This document shows positions 12,417 to 20,813 of a stretch of 64,000 nucleotides of DNA, one piece after another. This DNA is from Serinus canaria (taxonomy: Eukaryota > Chordata > Aves > Passeriformes > Fringillidae). Below the pieces are notes generated by a model. It was given only the letters and a program-made list of their open reading frames with translations, had not been told where the DNA came from and searched no databases. Numbering within the stretch: position 1 is the stretch's first letter; each line of letters opens with the position of its first letter. Location of the stretch: NCBI RefSeq assembly GCF_022539315.1, contig NC_066316.1, positions 4,355,501-4,419,500 of the forward strand, written 5' to 3'. The translations under genes and the position numbers were made by a program.

Positions 12417-13180
12417 CTGAAGAAAATGAGAAAGACAAGTAAAACAGGCTGAAGGCCATAAGCTGTTTGCTTCTTTGGGACTGCAGGCACTGTTATCTGT
12501 TGGTACATTAGGTCAGAGGAACTCCAAGCCTGTAAGGACAGAAATTTCACATGAAGAGACATGGCTGATACAAATTTCAGCCACCAATTATGGAATCACT
12601 GGCAACCACAATGAACTTGACTGGTCTTTAATGAACTCAGAGGCTGAGTTAGCTCAGCAGGGCCAGAGAGCAGCACTCAGCCAAGGTGCTGTGAGCTCCC
12701 ACTGAGCTGTTTCTTTCCCCCAACAGCTTCCAAGTTCTGCTGGCTGATGGACAAGTCGTGGTCCTTTCCCTTCCCAGATCCCAGGAGAACAGACAGGAAG
12801 AAATTCAAGCTTTTTAAAGCAGAGAGGTGAAGAGGTGACTTGCTCCCCATGTAAATCATGATGGAGAGAGATTATTTAATTCCCTTTTACCAAATCTGTC
12901 ATCTTTACCCAAGCACTGTGACCAGAATTTCTGGGCTCTATGAGACAAACATGAAACTGGAAAGTAGCCTTTTATAGGAGTGAATTTGTTCTTTTTCCTT
13001 ACCACTGTTTTAATCTTTATTGTCAACAAATCATAAGGAATTTGTTCACTGCTCTTGAATGTGGATCTTCTGGGTCTATCTATTAACCGGAGGAGCAAAA
13101 TGAATCTTAAAATTTGACAGAAAGGGACACAAACACTTCTAAGCAATATTTGGTCTGCATTCCAAAAGACTTCCACCCAC
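12417..13180 (-). other. SPTBN1: SPTBN1 intron, 764 nt
   Basis: Nothing recognised beyond splice signals. Confidence 0.85.
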
Positions 13181-13483
13181 CTTCATCTCGTCCATCCAGT
13201 CCATAATGTACAGCATTTCCTGGAAAATCTTCTGCAGCCCAAGGTTCATCTCCAGGCGCTGTCTCCGTGCCCGGAGCAGCTCCAGGAGATACTCCCAGAG
13301 GCGGATAACATTGTCCTTCCTTGCAGTGATGCGTTTGATGTCGTGGTAGTTTTCAGTCTCGAGCTCCTTTGCCACCGCCACCACGGCCTGAACCCGCTCC
13401 TCGTACGCCGCGATGTCCGTCTCGATGGCCTCGTGCTTCTTCGTGGCAGCCTCCACTGCTGGGAGGTCAAAGCCAAAATTGTC
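13181..13483 (-). CDS. SPTBN1: SPTBN1 coding exon, spectrin repeat 2 into 3 (303 nt)
   Basis: [20 protein letters not shown] through [11 protein letters not shown], residues 448-548. The acceptor is TTTGCAG|GAC and the donor AAG|GTGGGT. The exon is phase 0 on both sides (101 codons). It holds repeat 2 helices B and C and the helix-A signature of repeat 3 (IMDWMDEMK). Beta-spectrin repeats 1-2 are known to nucleate pairing with the alpha subunit. The middle (13250-13440) is CpG-rich. Confidence 0.98.
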
Positions 13484-14089
13484 CTGCAAAGACAGAGGCA
13501 CTTCTTCAGGAATGGCTGCTGAGGACAAAAGTCTCACTGCTCAACCTCTGCTGTCAGCTCTGACTTGGCAAAACATGCTTGTTAGCAAATCCGGGACCTC
13601 AAAATGCTCCCAAGAGTCTTCTTTAAATAAAATAAGAGATGCCTCTGATAATAAAGAACCACTGATAAAATCAGAGATATTATTCACTGCCTTTGGGGGA
13701 AGAATCACATGGCCATCAGGATTGGTCTGGGGCTGATCTAATATCATCATCTCTAATATTAAACAACAAAATTAACTCCTGGGCTAATTTCACTGAACTC
13801 ACCAAAATATTCAGATAAAGAAAATATTGACTCTGAGCAGTTATTTCCTCATCAAATTCTCCTGACCACAGTCTCGTAGGTTCAAGGAAGGGAATCCCAA
13901 ACATATAAAAGAGAGGATGTACAGTACATACACATATAGAGTAACTAAATACAATAAATAAATATACACATACATTAAAGTAGTAAAATATGAGGCACAG
14001 GGAAGAAAATGTTCTCCTTGCAAGAACTGCATCCTGTAATTACTCATGGGAACCATTTTAGTCACCCAGACAATTTCTGAGAGCAGCAC
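13484..14089 (-). other. SPTBN1: SPTBN1 intron, 606 nt
   Basis: Nothing recognised beyond splice signals. 13900-13985 is an A/T-rich, TA/CA-repeating stretch, probably a decayed microsatellite. Confidence 0.83.
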
Positions 14090-14248
14090 CTGAGAAACGA
14101 GACGTTGATTTTCACTCAGCCAAGTTTCTCTCATAGCTGCCTTGCGATCGAATCTCCGTGCAAGTTGTTCCAGTTTCTCTTGTCTGATGAGCTCATTTCG
14201 CAGTGCCAGTTCTCTTTCATGTTCAGCTTTTTCCAGTCTTTCCCAGGC
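14090..14248 (-). CDS. SPTBN1: SPTBN1 coding exon, spectrin repeats 1-2 (159 nt)
   Basis: [20 protein letters not shown] through ENQRLVSQ, residues 395-447. The acceptor is CTTCAG|GCC. The donor is weak, CAG|GTGCTG. The exon is phase 0 on both sides (53 codons). It is the charged helix that joins repeat 1 helix C to repeat 2 helix [11 protein letters not shown] carries the repeat-2 tryptophan. Confidence 0.97.
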
Positions 14249-15520
14249 CTGAAGATGTGGAGGAAAAACACATGGCTTCTAAACAACACATTCTTACAAG
14301 ATTATGATAAATCCCATCTCCTTTGCATGAAATCAGGGCTGAAGTCACCACAGGCAACTTTCAACAAACTGGTTCAATTATTTATAAGCCCATAAATCCA
14401 GTTTGCACTGGCTGGCCTTACACCTTGTTTGCTAATATAAACACATGACTTAAAATCTGTTCTCAATTAATCAGTCATTTTCTGAGCAAGTTGTTTATCC
14501 CAGATTAATTTTCACTCGTCCTTTCTTACCCTTCTTCCCAACAAAGCCTAAGGAAACCACCTGGCTTGAGTGTGTAAGAAAGTGTTTATTTAAAAAAATA
14601 AAATCTCCTGAGTGCTACTCCCAAACATGCAGAGTCTATCTTCCTCCTTTAGGAAATGGGAATTAGAGATTCATGGCCTCTCACCTCCAAAATCAACATA
14701 CAACTGTTCTTTATTACACTTTGGAAAAGAAAACTGCAGAATCTGGTTACTTCTGGTGCTTATAAGTCCTTTATTCCCCCCAAGCCAGAAGTTATTCATA
14801 TGGATGATGATAATATTACAAAAATCAGCAGTCTTAGAAGCATGTTGGAAATCAGCTAATCATCTCTCAGATCTTCTTACAGACAACAAAAAACCCTCAA
14901 TTAAACACAAACTAAATCTAAATCCAAACAGATGTGAAACTGCCTGAAACACGACTATTTTGGGCATTCCTCCTGCAACCAGGAGAGCTGAGCAGTTTGC
15001 TGCTCCCTGGGATGAGGCCACAGACACCCACAACAGCTGGTCTGGGACTGCCAAGCATGATCAAACACAAAGGAGAAAGCTGCCAGGCTGAAGCTGTTTG
15101 TTATCCTTGAGAGAGCCTGTCAACTCTGCTGTGCTCAGCCCTGCCCTGCCAGCTGCAGCAGCAGAGAACAGGCTGCAGGACGCCAGAGGGATCCATGATG
15201 CCAAGGCAGGGCACTGGGAGGTGAAGGGGAGGGCACAGCACCTACTGCTGCTGCCTTCTGTCACTTCTGTCCAACAGCCAGGACCATGAGGGGCAAGGCA
15301 GAGCTGGCAGCCCCAGGAGCAGAAGCTCCTACAGATGCTGAGGATACCCCAGGCCTGGCTCAGGGTAGTAAATCCAAGCTACAGGAAAAGGTCACCCCAC
15401 CTCACCCATTCCTTACAGCCCCCACATCAAGGCTGGACATCACAAATGTTTTTGAGAAGAACAAATGTTGAGAGAAAACAGCAATATCCTGAGTCACAGG
15501 GGAGGAACTGCTCAGTTTAC
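14249..15520 (-). other. SPTBN1: SPTBN1 intron, 1.27 kb
   Basis: Nothing recognised. Open frames up to 123 codons on the plus strand (15335-15706) overlap the next exon antisense and have no known similarity. Confidence 0.82.
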
Positions 15521-15638
15521 CTTGTTAATGTCAGAGATGAGTTTGCCCTCCCTTGGCATGTACACTTTCTGATTGTTGGCTCTCATTTTGCTTTGGATGG
15601 TAAAAAGCAGCACTTCCAGGTTTCCTTTTTCCGTAAAT
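15521..15638 (-). CDS. SPTBN1: SPTBN1 coding exon, spectrin repeat 1 (118 nt)
   Basis: One base of K355, then [20 protein letters not shown] through GKLISDINK; residues 356-394. The acceptor is TTTGTTTAG|A and the donor AAG|GTAAAC. The 118 nt are 1 + 39 codons. It is helix B of repeat 1 plus the conserved [12 protein letters not shown] turn. Confidence 0.97.
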
Positions 15639-15699
15639 CTAAACAAAATTTTGCACAAGAACTGAGTTACAATCAAACTTTCATTACTGCTAAGGTACA

Positions 15700-15906
15700 A
15701 TCATAGAATCATGGACTGACAGAATGGTTTGGGTTGGAAAGGACCTTAATGCCCATCCAGTTACAACCCCTGCTAGGGCAGGGACACCTTCCACTATCAA
15801 AGCCCTGTCCCACCCGGTCTGGATCACTTCCAGGGATGGGGCAGCCACAGCTTCTCTGGGCAGCCTGTGCCAGGCCCTCACCACCCTTACAGGGAAGCAC
15901 TTCTAT
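15700..15906 (-). mobile_element. CR1 LINE, 5'-truncated 3' tail
   Basis: The plus strand opens with TCATAGAATCATGG, then TGGTTTGGGTTGGAAAGGAC, followed by GGGCAGGGACACCTTCCACT and CACTTCCAGGGATGGGGCAG. This is the familiar reverse complement of the avian CR1 3' end, so the element reads on the minus strand with its 3' end at about 15700. About 205 bp remain, with no coding part. CR1 is the dominant LINE of birds and other sauropsids. The high-coordinate boundary is approximate. Confidence 0.93.
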
Positions 15907-16522
15907 AAAACATTGAATATAGTCAACTACAATAAACTATAATGAAGCACTTGTTTAAAATGTTGACATGGTGAATGGTGCACTCACATAAACACCTCCA
16001 TCTTGTGTGGAAGCTGGGAGCAATGGAAATAGCCCACACTTCCCCTGCAGCCAGTTGGGGCAGACAGCAAAAGGAACTTCACAGAAGTCAGCTGTCTGAG
16101 TGTTTGGATTTAAACCCCTCAGGGGACAGGAAAAGGCTTTTTTTTTATTCTAGTACGTGCACTGCCCTAGCTCACTCCATCAGCACAAGAAATGGAAGTT
16201 TTATTTAAAGCCCTCTGCAGTCAGTAAACTCTTCCCACTGTTTTCCCTGTGTTGTACGCCTGGGAAATAAACAAACTCCATGGGCATTAGGGAATAGTCT
16301 GCAATTTTAGAACAAGTCTGGATCCTTGTAATGTTTCAGGTCATGATTATTATTCATTAGAACTCAAATTAGGAAAAAAAAAAAAAACAGATTTGATATC
16401 ACAATCCTAAAAGAGGCTTTCCAGAAATAAGTTGCCCCGTTTTCTTGTATCAGTTTGAGCAAGTAGAGCTGTTTGACAAAGCCAGACACGTTTCCTCCTC
16501 ATGTTGGATAAGCAGTAGGGAT

Positions 16523-16565
16523 CTTTTAATAGCAGCATTTTGGTATTATCCACTGCTATTAAAAG
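16523..16565. repeat. Perfect 13-bp inverted repeat, 17-nt spacer
   Basis: Arm CTTTTAATAGCAG at 16523-16535 and its exact reverse complement CTGCTATTAAAAG at 16553-16565. Either strand or an intronic RNA could fold here. It lies inside an SPTBN1 intron. No transposon family is recognised. Confidence 0.85.
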
Positions 16566-16568
16566 CAC

Positions 16569-16612
16569 GAGTGGTGACATTACTGTACTACCACAGTATG
16601 CTATTACCACTC
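16569..16612. repeat. Nested inverted repeats next to the 13-bp hairpin
   Basis: Outer arms GAGTGGT (16569-16575) and ACCACTC (16606-16612) enclose inner arms TACTGT (16581-16586) and ACAGTA (16593-16598) with a 6-nt loop. The arms are short, so alone they could be chance; their position directly after a 13-bp perfect hairpin makes them worth recording. Confidence 0.6.
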
Positions 16613-16907
16613 ATATGGTAAGACAGGCATCCCAGGGCAGGGACAGCTTCCAGGACTCCCAGATCCTGTGGGAGACACGCTTTTCTCTTTGCTGTTGATA
16701 TTATCTGCACACTGAACAGCACAAAGCAAACGGGCCAAGTAACATCGACGAGTACTGATCAGGAATATGAGAGCTGGGCTTGCTCAGGAAAATAAATTCT
16801 TAATCCACAACTAAAATTACTTGGATGTGTTTGTTTTTTAAAAAAATCAATGAGTGACTAAGCCAACAAGACCAGTGACTGTTGTGTTAAGCTGAGATTA
16901 AACTCAC

Positions 16908-17095
16908 TTGGGTGGTTTCTCCACTGTGCGGTAAGTGTTGAACGCCTGCAGCTGCTGCTGCACCCCAACCAGGGAGTTGGCGAATTTGCGATTGTTGAGG
17001 ATGATAATGGTTTGCTCAATCCACTCCAGCAGGTCAGAAGCCAGGGACTCGTATTTTTCTATCATTTTCTCTGTTTCAATGGCATTGTCAAGCAC
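16908..17095 (-). CDS. SPTBN1: SPTBN1 coding exon, linker after CH2 and start of repeat 1 (188 nt)
   Basis: [20 protein letters not shown] through YRTVEKPP plus two bases of K355; residues 293-354. The acceptor is CTGCTGCAG|GTG and the donor AA|GTGAGT. It contains [16 protein letters not shown], the helix-A tryptophan segment of repeat 1 (about residue 303 onward). The 188 nt are 62 codons + 2. Confidence 0.98.
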
Positions 17096-17698
17096 CTGCA
17101 GCAGCAGCACAACACACATGAGTCACAGGGGCAGTGCTCTTCAGTCATTTAAATCCAACAAGCCACATAAAAGAAACTGCTGGGAGACTTGAGTTGTGAA
17201 TCAGAATACTCACTGCCGGGATCCCTGAGAAATGAGAGCTTGGCATTTTTCAGCACTAAATTCCCAAGATCCCACAGCAATGGGGGGGCAGAGCTGAGGC
17301 TCACACAAGGATTCATGTTCAGTCTGCCAGCTCTAAGGACCGGGGCAATGTCGCCAAAGGACAGAGAATGACTGCACATGTTTTAAATTAGGGACTTTTC
17401 CAGAGGAGACACAGGGCCCAGAGGGTGAGGAGCAGTTAATGAGAAAGGAAAAGTAGCAGTGATGCAAAATGAACAAGCAAAAATAAAACCCCAGCCAAGT
17501 GTTTTCTAATGTGAGGCTGCTGGGAATTAACTACTCCTCATAGTCACATGGGAATATTTAACATTGAAAATATGTTCAAAAGCAAAAAAATCAAAATTAC
17601 CCGAGAGTGGACTCTTTAAAAATTAACACCCAAGAGGAAAAAGAAAATCAGAACTATTTTGCCTGCTTTGTAACAATTTATAATTTAAACTGACCGAC
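17096..17698 (-). other. SPTBN1: SPTBN1 intron, 603 nt
   Basis: Nothing recognised. The donor at its start is GTCGGT, which departs from consensus at the third and fourth positions. Confidence 0.83.
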
Positions 17699-17811
17699 CT
17701 TTCCAATACGTTTTCCTTCGACAGCCAAAGCTTTCATCTTGGAGAAGTAGTGGTAATATGTCACCACATAGGTGATGATTGACTTTTCATCAGGGTGATC
17801 AACACTGATAT
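17699..17811 (-). CDS. SPTBN1: SPTBN1 coding exon, end of CH2 (113 nt)
   Basis: Two bases of D255, then [20 protein letters not shown] through AVEGKRIGK; residues 256-292. The acceptor is TTTGCAG|AT and the donor AAG|GTCGGT. The [12 protein letters not shown] stretch is the last conserved block of the second calponin-homology domain. The [11 protein letters not shown] helix leads to the first spectrin repeat. The 113 nt are 2 + 37 codons. Confidence 0.97.
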
Positions 17812-18661
17812 CTGCAAACCAAACAAGAGTTATCTCAGCATGCTAAGGCTGCAGGGGTTACACCAACAGAGCTCAGAGTGCACCAAGGATACATTTGGGA
17901 GTCAGAGATGGCTTCAGTGACAGTTCAGCCCCTAAGGTTGGCGCCCTAATAAAAAGTGAATTGAGCAGCTTTGCACTGGTTCTGGCACTAGTGTGGACTG
18001 GGGCTAAAGCTTGGGGCCTTTGGGCTTTACAGTCAAGTTCCAGACTTTGCCACAGCTTGTGCACAGCCAAATAATTCCTCTGGTGTGTGTGTGAGTTGAC
18101 AAAACTACTGTTAATTGAAAACTTCAGTGCTGTGTCAGCATTTGGAGAGAAGAATTCAAACTTATGTCTGTCCAGGTGAATCTGAGAGATACAGGTGGAA
18201 AACAAAATATTTCTCAGTAATTCTGAGGCACTGGAACATAAGCAAGAAGAAACTTGCCCAAACACATCACTCCTGCCCTGTGACACAAAAGGCTCTAGCC
18301 CCAGCACTGGGAGCACACACACTCCCACAGAAGCATAGGCTGAAGCTTCTTCTGCTCCTCTGCTTCTCTTCCTTCTCAGAAGGAAGCCTCTGACTGGAAT
18401 GTCTTTATGGACACGTGGCCAGGCCAACAAACTTGTCAGATGGCAGTAAATAAACACAGGATTAAGGGCTCTTGTGCTACTGCTGCTCAGTTTGCTGCTG
18501 GAGAAATCTCACATTCTCTCCCTCCTTCAACGCTGGTATCACCAGGTGAGTCAGCAGCATCCAGCTGCTCTTGGACACAAAAACCTGCCACAGAAATGTG
18601 CTCTGACATGGAGGGGTGGGAGCAAAGAGCCCTTAAGAGCTGAAACTGCTGGAATTCTTAC
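17812..18661 (-). other. SPTBN1: SPTBN1 intron, 850 nt
   Basis: Nothing recognised. A 194-codon minus-strand open frame at 17873-18457 has no known similarity, no flanking splice sites that keep the gene frame, and composition like the rest of the intron. Confidence 0.82.
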
Positions 18662-18777
18662 CCTCAGGGTCCAGGAGCTTGGTAAGACCAAGGTGCTGCT
18701 CTGCAAGGTTAAAAGCATTCTGCAGATTGTAGTGTGCATTTGATTTCTTCAGCTTGTCAAAATCAATCAGATCAGGC
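18662..18777 (-). CDS. SPTBN1: SPTBN1 coding exon, CH2 domain (116 nt)
   Basis: One base of R216, then [20 protein letters not shown] through LTKLLDPE plus one base of D255; residues 217-254. The acceptor is CTGTCTAG|G and the donor GAGG|GTAAGA. The [10 protein letters not shown] block and [15 protein letters not shown] helix are conserved calponin-homology features. Confidence 0.98.
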
Positions 18778-19488
18778 CTAGACAGGATGGAAAATTCTTT
18801 AGATTTCCCAAAGCACAGTACAGCCACCCTCAAAAGAACTAAAATCTCCAACCCTTAGAAAACCCAGCCAAGGTTTCACGTGCCCTGTGCATTTCCCAGC
18901 AGTGTTAAAGGAATGAAGCAATGCCCAGCACATGGCACAGCAGGACCTGGCCATGGGAGAAAGCAGGGGAGAGCTTAACAGCAGGGAAGGTGACCCTGGA
19001 GAAGAGAAGAACAAAGCTGTGGTCATGAGTCTCTCCTCATGTCCATGGAAGTGTGCAATCCATCTGGATTAACTCCACCTGAGCTTGCCATGAGCAGCAT
19101 CCCCAGCCATGGCAGCCTGGCACCACATCTGGCCACCCTTGGGCAGGGATTTCCTTTCCCTCCAGGCTGCTCTGGGTGTGCTTCCCCACTCCTGCCCCCG
19201 AATTCCAGACCTGACATGGGTTACTCACTGAGGTACAAGACCAAACCAAACCCAAATAATCACAGGTGTAATTTATACCCTTGAAACCAAACACAGCCTG
19301 TTTTGACTTGTGGTGTGAGAAGCTGCTGCCCAGTCAAGCTCACAATGACCACAAGAGCTGTAAAGCTCAAAACAAGGCAAGTTGCTCTAAAACTCTCAGC
19401 AACTCCTCAACTTCCCGCTCTTCAGAGATTTGTAAAATTAAGCTGCAAGGTAGCTGCAAAACCAGGGCAGACACTGAGCCACATGTAC
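18778..19488 (-). other. SPTBN1: SPTBN1 intron, 711 nt
   Basis: Nothing recognised beyond splice signals; the donor is GTACAT, a weak match. Confidence 0.84.
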
Positions 19489-19569
19489 CTGTGCTTATGG
19501 ATCAGTGCATTGAACGCCATCCCATCCCTCCAGCTTGTGGTAAAGTTGTGGATATTGACATTGGGGTAC
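19489..19569 (-). CDS. SPTBN1: SPTBN1 coding exon, CH2 domain (81 nt)
   Basis: Last base of G189, then [20 protein letters not shown] through LIHKH and two bases of R216; residues 190-215. The acceptor is TTCTGCAG|G and the donor CACAG|GTACAT. The [20 protein letters not shown] block is the most conserved motif of a type-2 calponin-homology domain. Confidence 0.98.
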
Positions 19570-19936
19570 CTGCAGAACGAAAACAAGGAGAGTGCAATCA
19601 GTACAGCAGCCCCAGTGCAGCTCTGCACACTCTGGCACCAACAGCCAGAGCAGGGAGACATTAAGTTTGCCTTGAAATTGGCATTATTTGTTGAGAATGG
19701 AGAGAAAAAGTCAGTGCACCACTATATTCATGGATTATCAGATTGGTGTGTTTATCACCCAAAATTAACATCATAAATTCAGACTTTTCTGACTTGCAAA
19801 CATCAACTCATTTGTCTTGAATTCCCTCTCTCTGAATCCACTTTAGAAGATATATGTTTGCCCATTTAAAATTATTTCAACAAAAACTCAAAATGCTGTT
19901 AAGAGCTTTAGAGATAATGACTTATTCCACACTCAC
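19570..19936 (-). other. SPTBN1: SPTBN1 intron, 367 nt
   Basis: Nothing recognised beyond splice signals. Confidence 0.86.
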
Positions 19937-20028
19937 CCAGCTGTTTTCATCTGGCACCACAAAAGCAGAGCATCTTTAGCAGATTTCTTCTCTTTGTTGT
20001 CCTCAGTTTCAACACTGATATCTTGGAT
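19937..20028 (-). CDS. SPTBN1: SPTBN1 coding exon, CH1-CH2 linker and start of CH2 (92 nt)
   Basis: [20 protein letters not shown] through WCQMKTA plus two bases of G189; residues 159-188. The acceptor is TACTTTTAG|ATC and the donor GG|GTGAGT. The acidic/basic linker [16 protein letters not shown] separates the two CH domains. [13 protein letters not shown] is the first helix of CH2. Confidence 0.98.
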
Positions 20029-20639
20029 CTAAAAGTAATATAGAAGATTTCAATATTTCTCTGAGAAAACACACTGCCTTTTTGGAAAAGGTGAAAGGAA
20101 TGCTGGGAAACACCAAAATTAATGCTATTAAATGTTTATTACTATGCTATTTATTAAGAGTTACATATTTATTATATGGATGTATTATTCTTTCTGCAAA
20201 AGGACTTTCCAGCCTTTTAAACTAAGGGCAAAGTCCAATCTGGAACTTGCTGGAAAACAAGAAATCTCAAGCCCTAGCTGGGACACTAGAATAATTCCTG
20301 TGGGCATCCTTAATCCATGTCAGTGCCAAGCCAGCCAGGTTATGGATAACCAGCATGGAGATGGAGAGCAGCTCAGGGCAGCATTTCCTCCTGGATCTCA
20401 TGTGGAGACTGGAGCTTCACATTTATTAGTGATTTAAAAAGAAAGCCATATGAATTTCCTCACAGCAAACTCCCACCACAGGTCAGCAGCGCTACAGAGA
20501 ATGATTTATCCTGACAGGTTCCCAAGCACTTCTCCCTCCCATCAGATGGGAGCCCTCTGCTCCTGAAATGCACAGTGAAGCACGTGACAAACAGGCATGG
20601 AAAGCTCATCCATGTATCTGTGTGTGCACACAAGCCTAC
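20029..20639 (-). other. SPTBN1: SPTBN1 intron, 611 nt
   Basis: Nothing recognised beyond splice signals; 20110-20215 is AT-rich. Confidence 0.85.
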
Positions 20640-20813
20640 CTGGAATCTCAGGATAATGGTCCAAATAAGGCCAAGTGTCAGCCTGTGATTCCCATCCACA
20701 ATATCATGAGATCCCATGTTTTCCAGGTGCACTCGCTGCTCCTTCAGGAACTGGAGGGCTTTATCCACGTTCTCCAGGCAATGGATGCGCATCCTTCCTT
20801 TAGTTGGTTTAGG
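20640..20813 (-). CDS. SPTBN1: SPTBN1 coding exon, CH1 domain (174 nt)
   Basis: [20 protein letters not shown] through [14 protein letters not shown], residues 101-158. The acceptor is CTTCTAG|CCT and the donor CAG|GTAGGC. The exon is phase 0 on both sides (58 codons). The [21 protein letters not shown] and [21 protein letters not shown] blocks are characteristic of the first CH domain of spectrin-family actin-binding modules. The upstream exon ends in LSGERL. Confidence 0.98.

Larger units (their letters stand above)
15639..16907 (-). other. SPTBN1: SPTBN1 intron, 1.27 kb, with CR1 copy and hairpins
   Basis: Contains a CR1 LINE tail at 15700-15906, ending only about 60 nt before the downstream acceptor, and a group of inverted repeats at 16523-16612. 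An A-run lies at 16374-16387. No gene is seen. Confidence 0.85.

Noticed and set aside
17873..18457. 194-codon minus-strand open frame in an intron
   Set aside because: No similarity, and including it would break the spectrin frame between exons 17699-17811 and 18662-18777.
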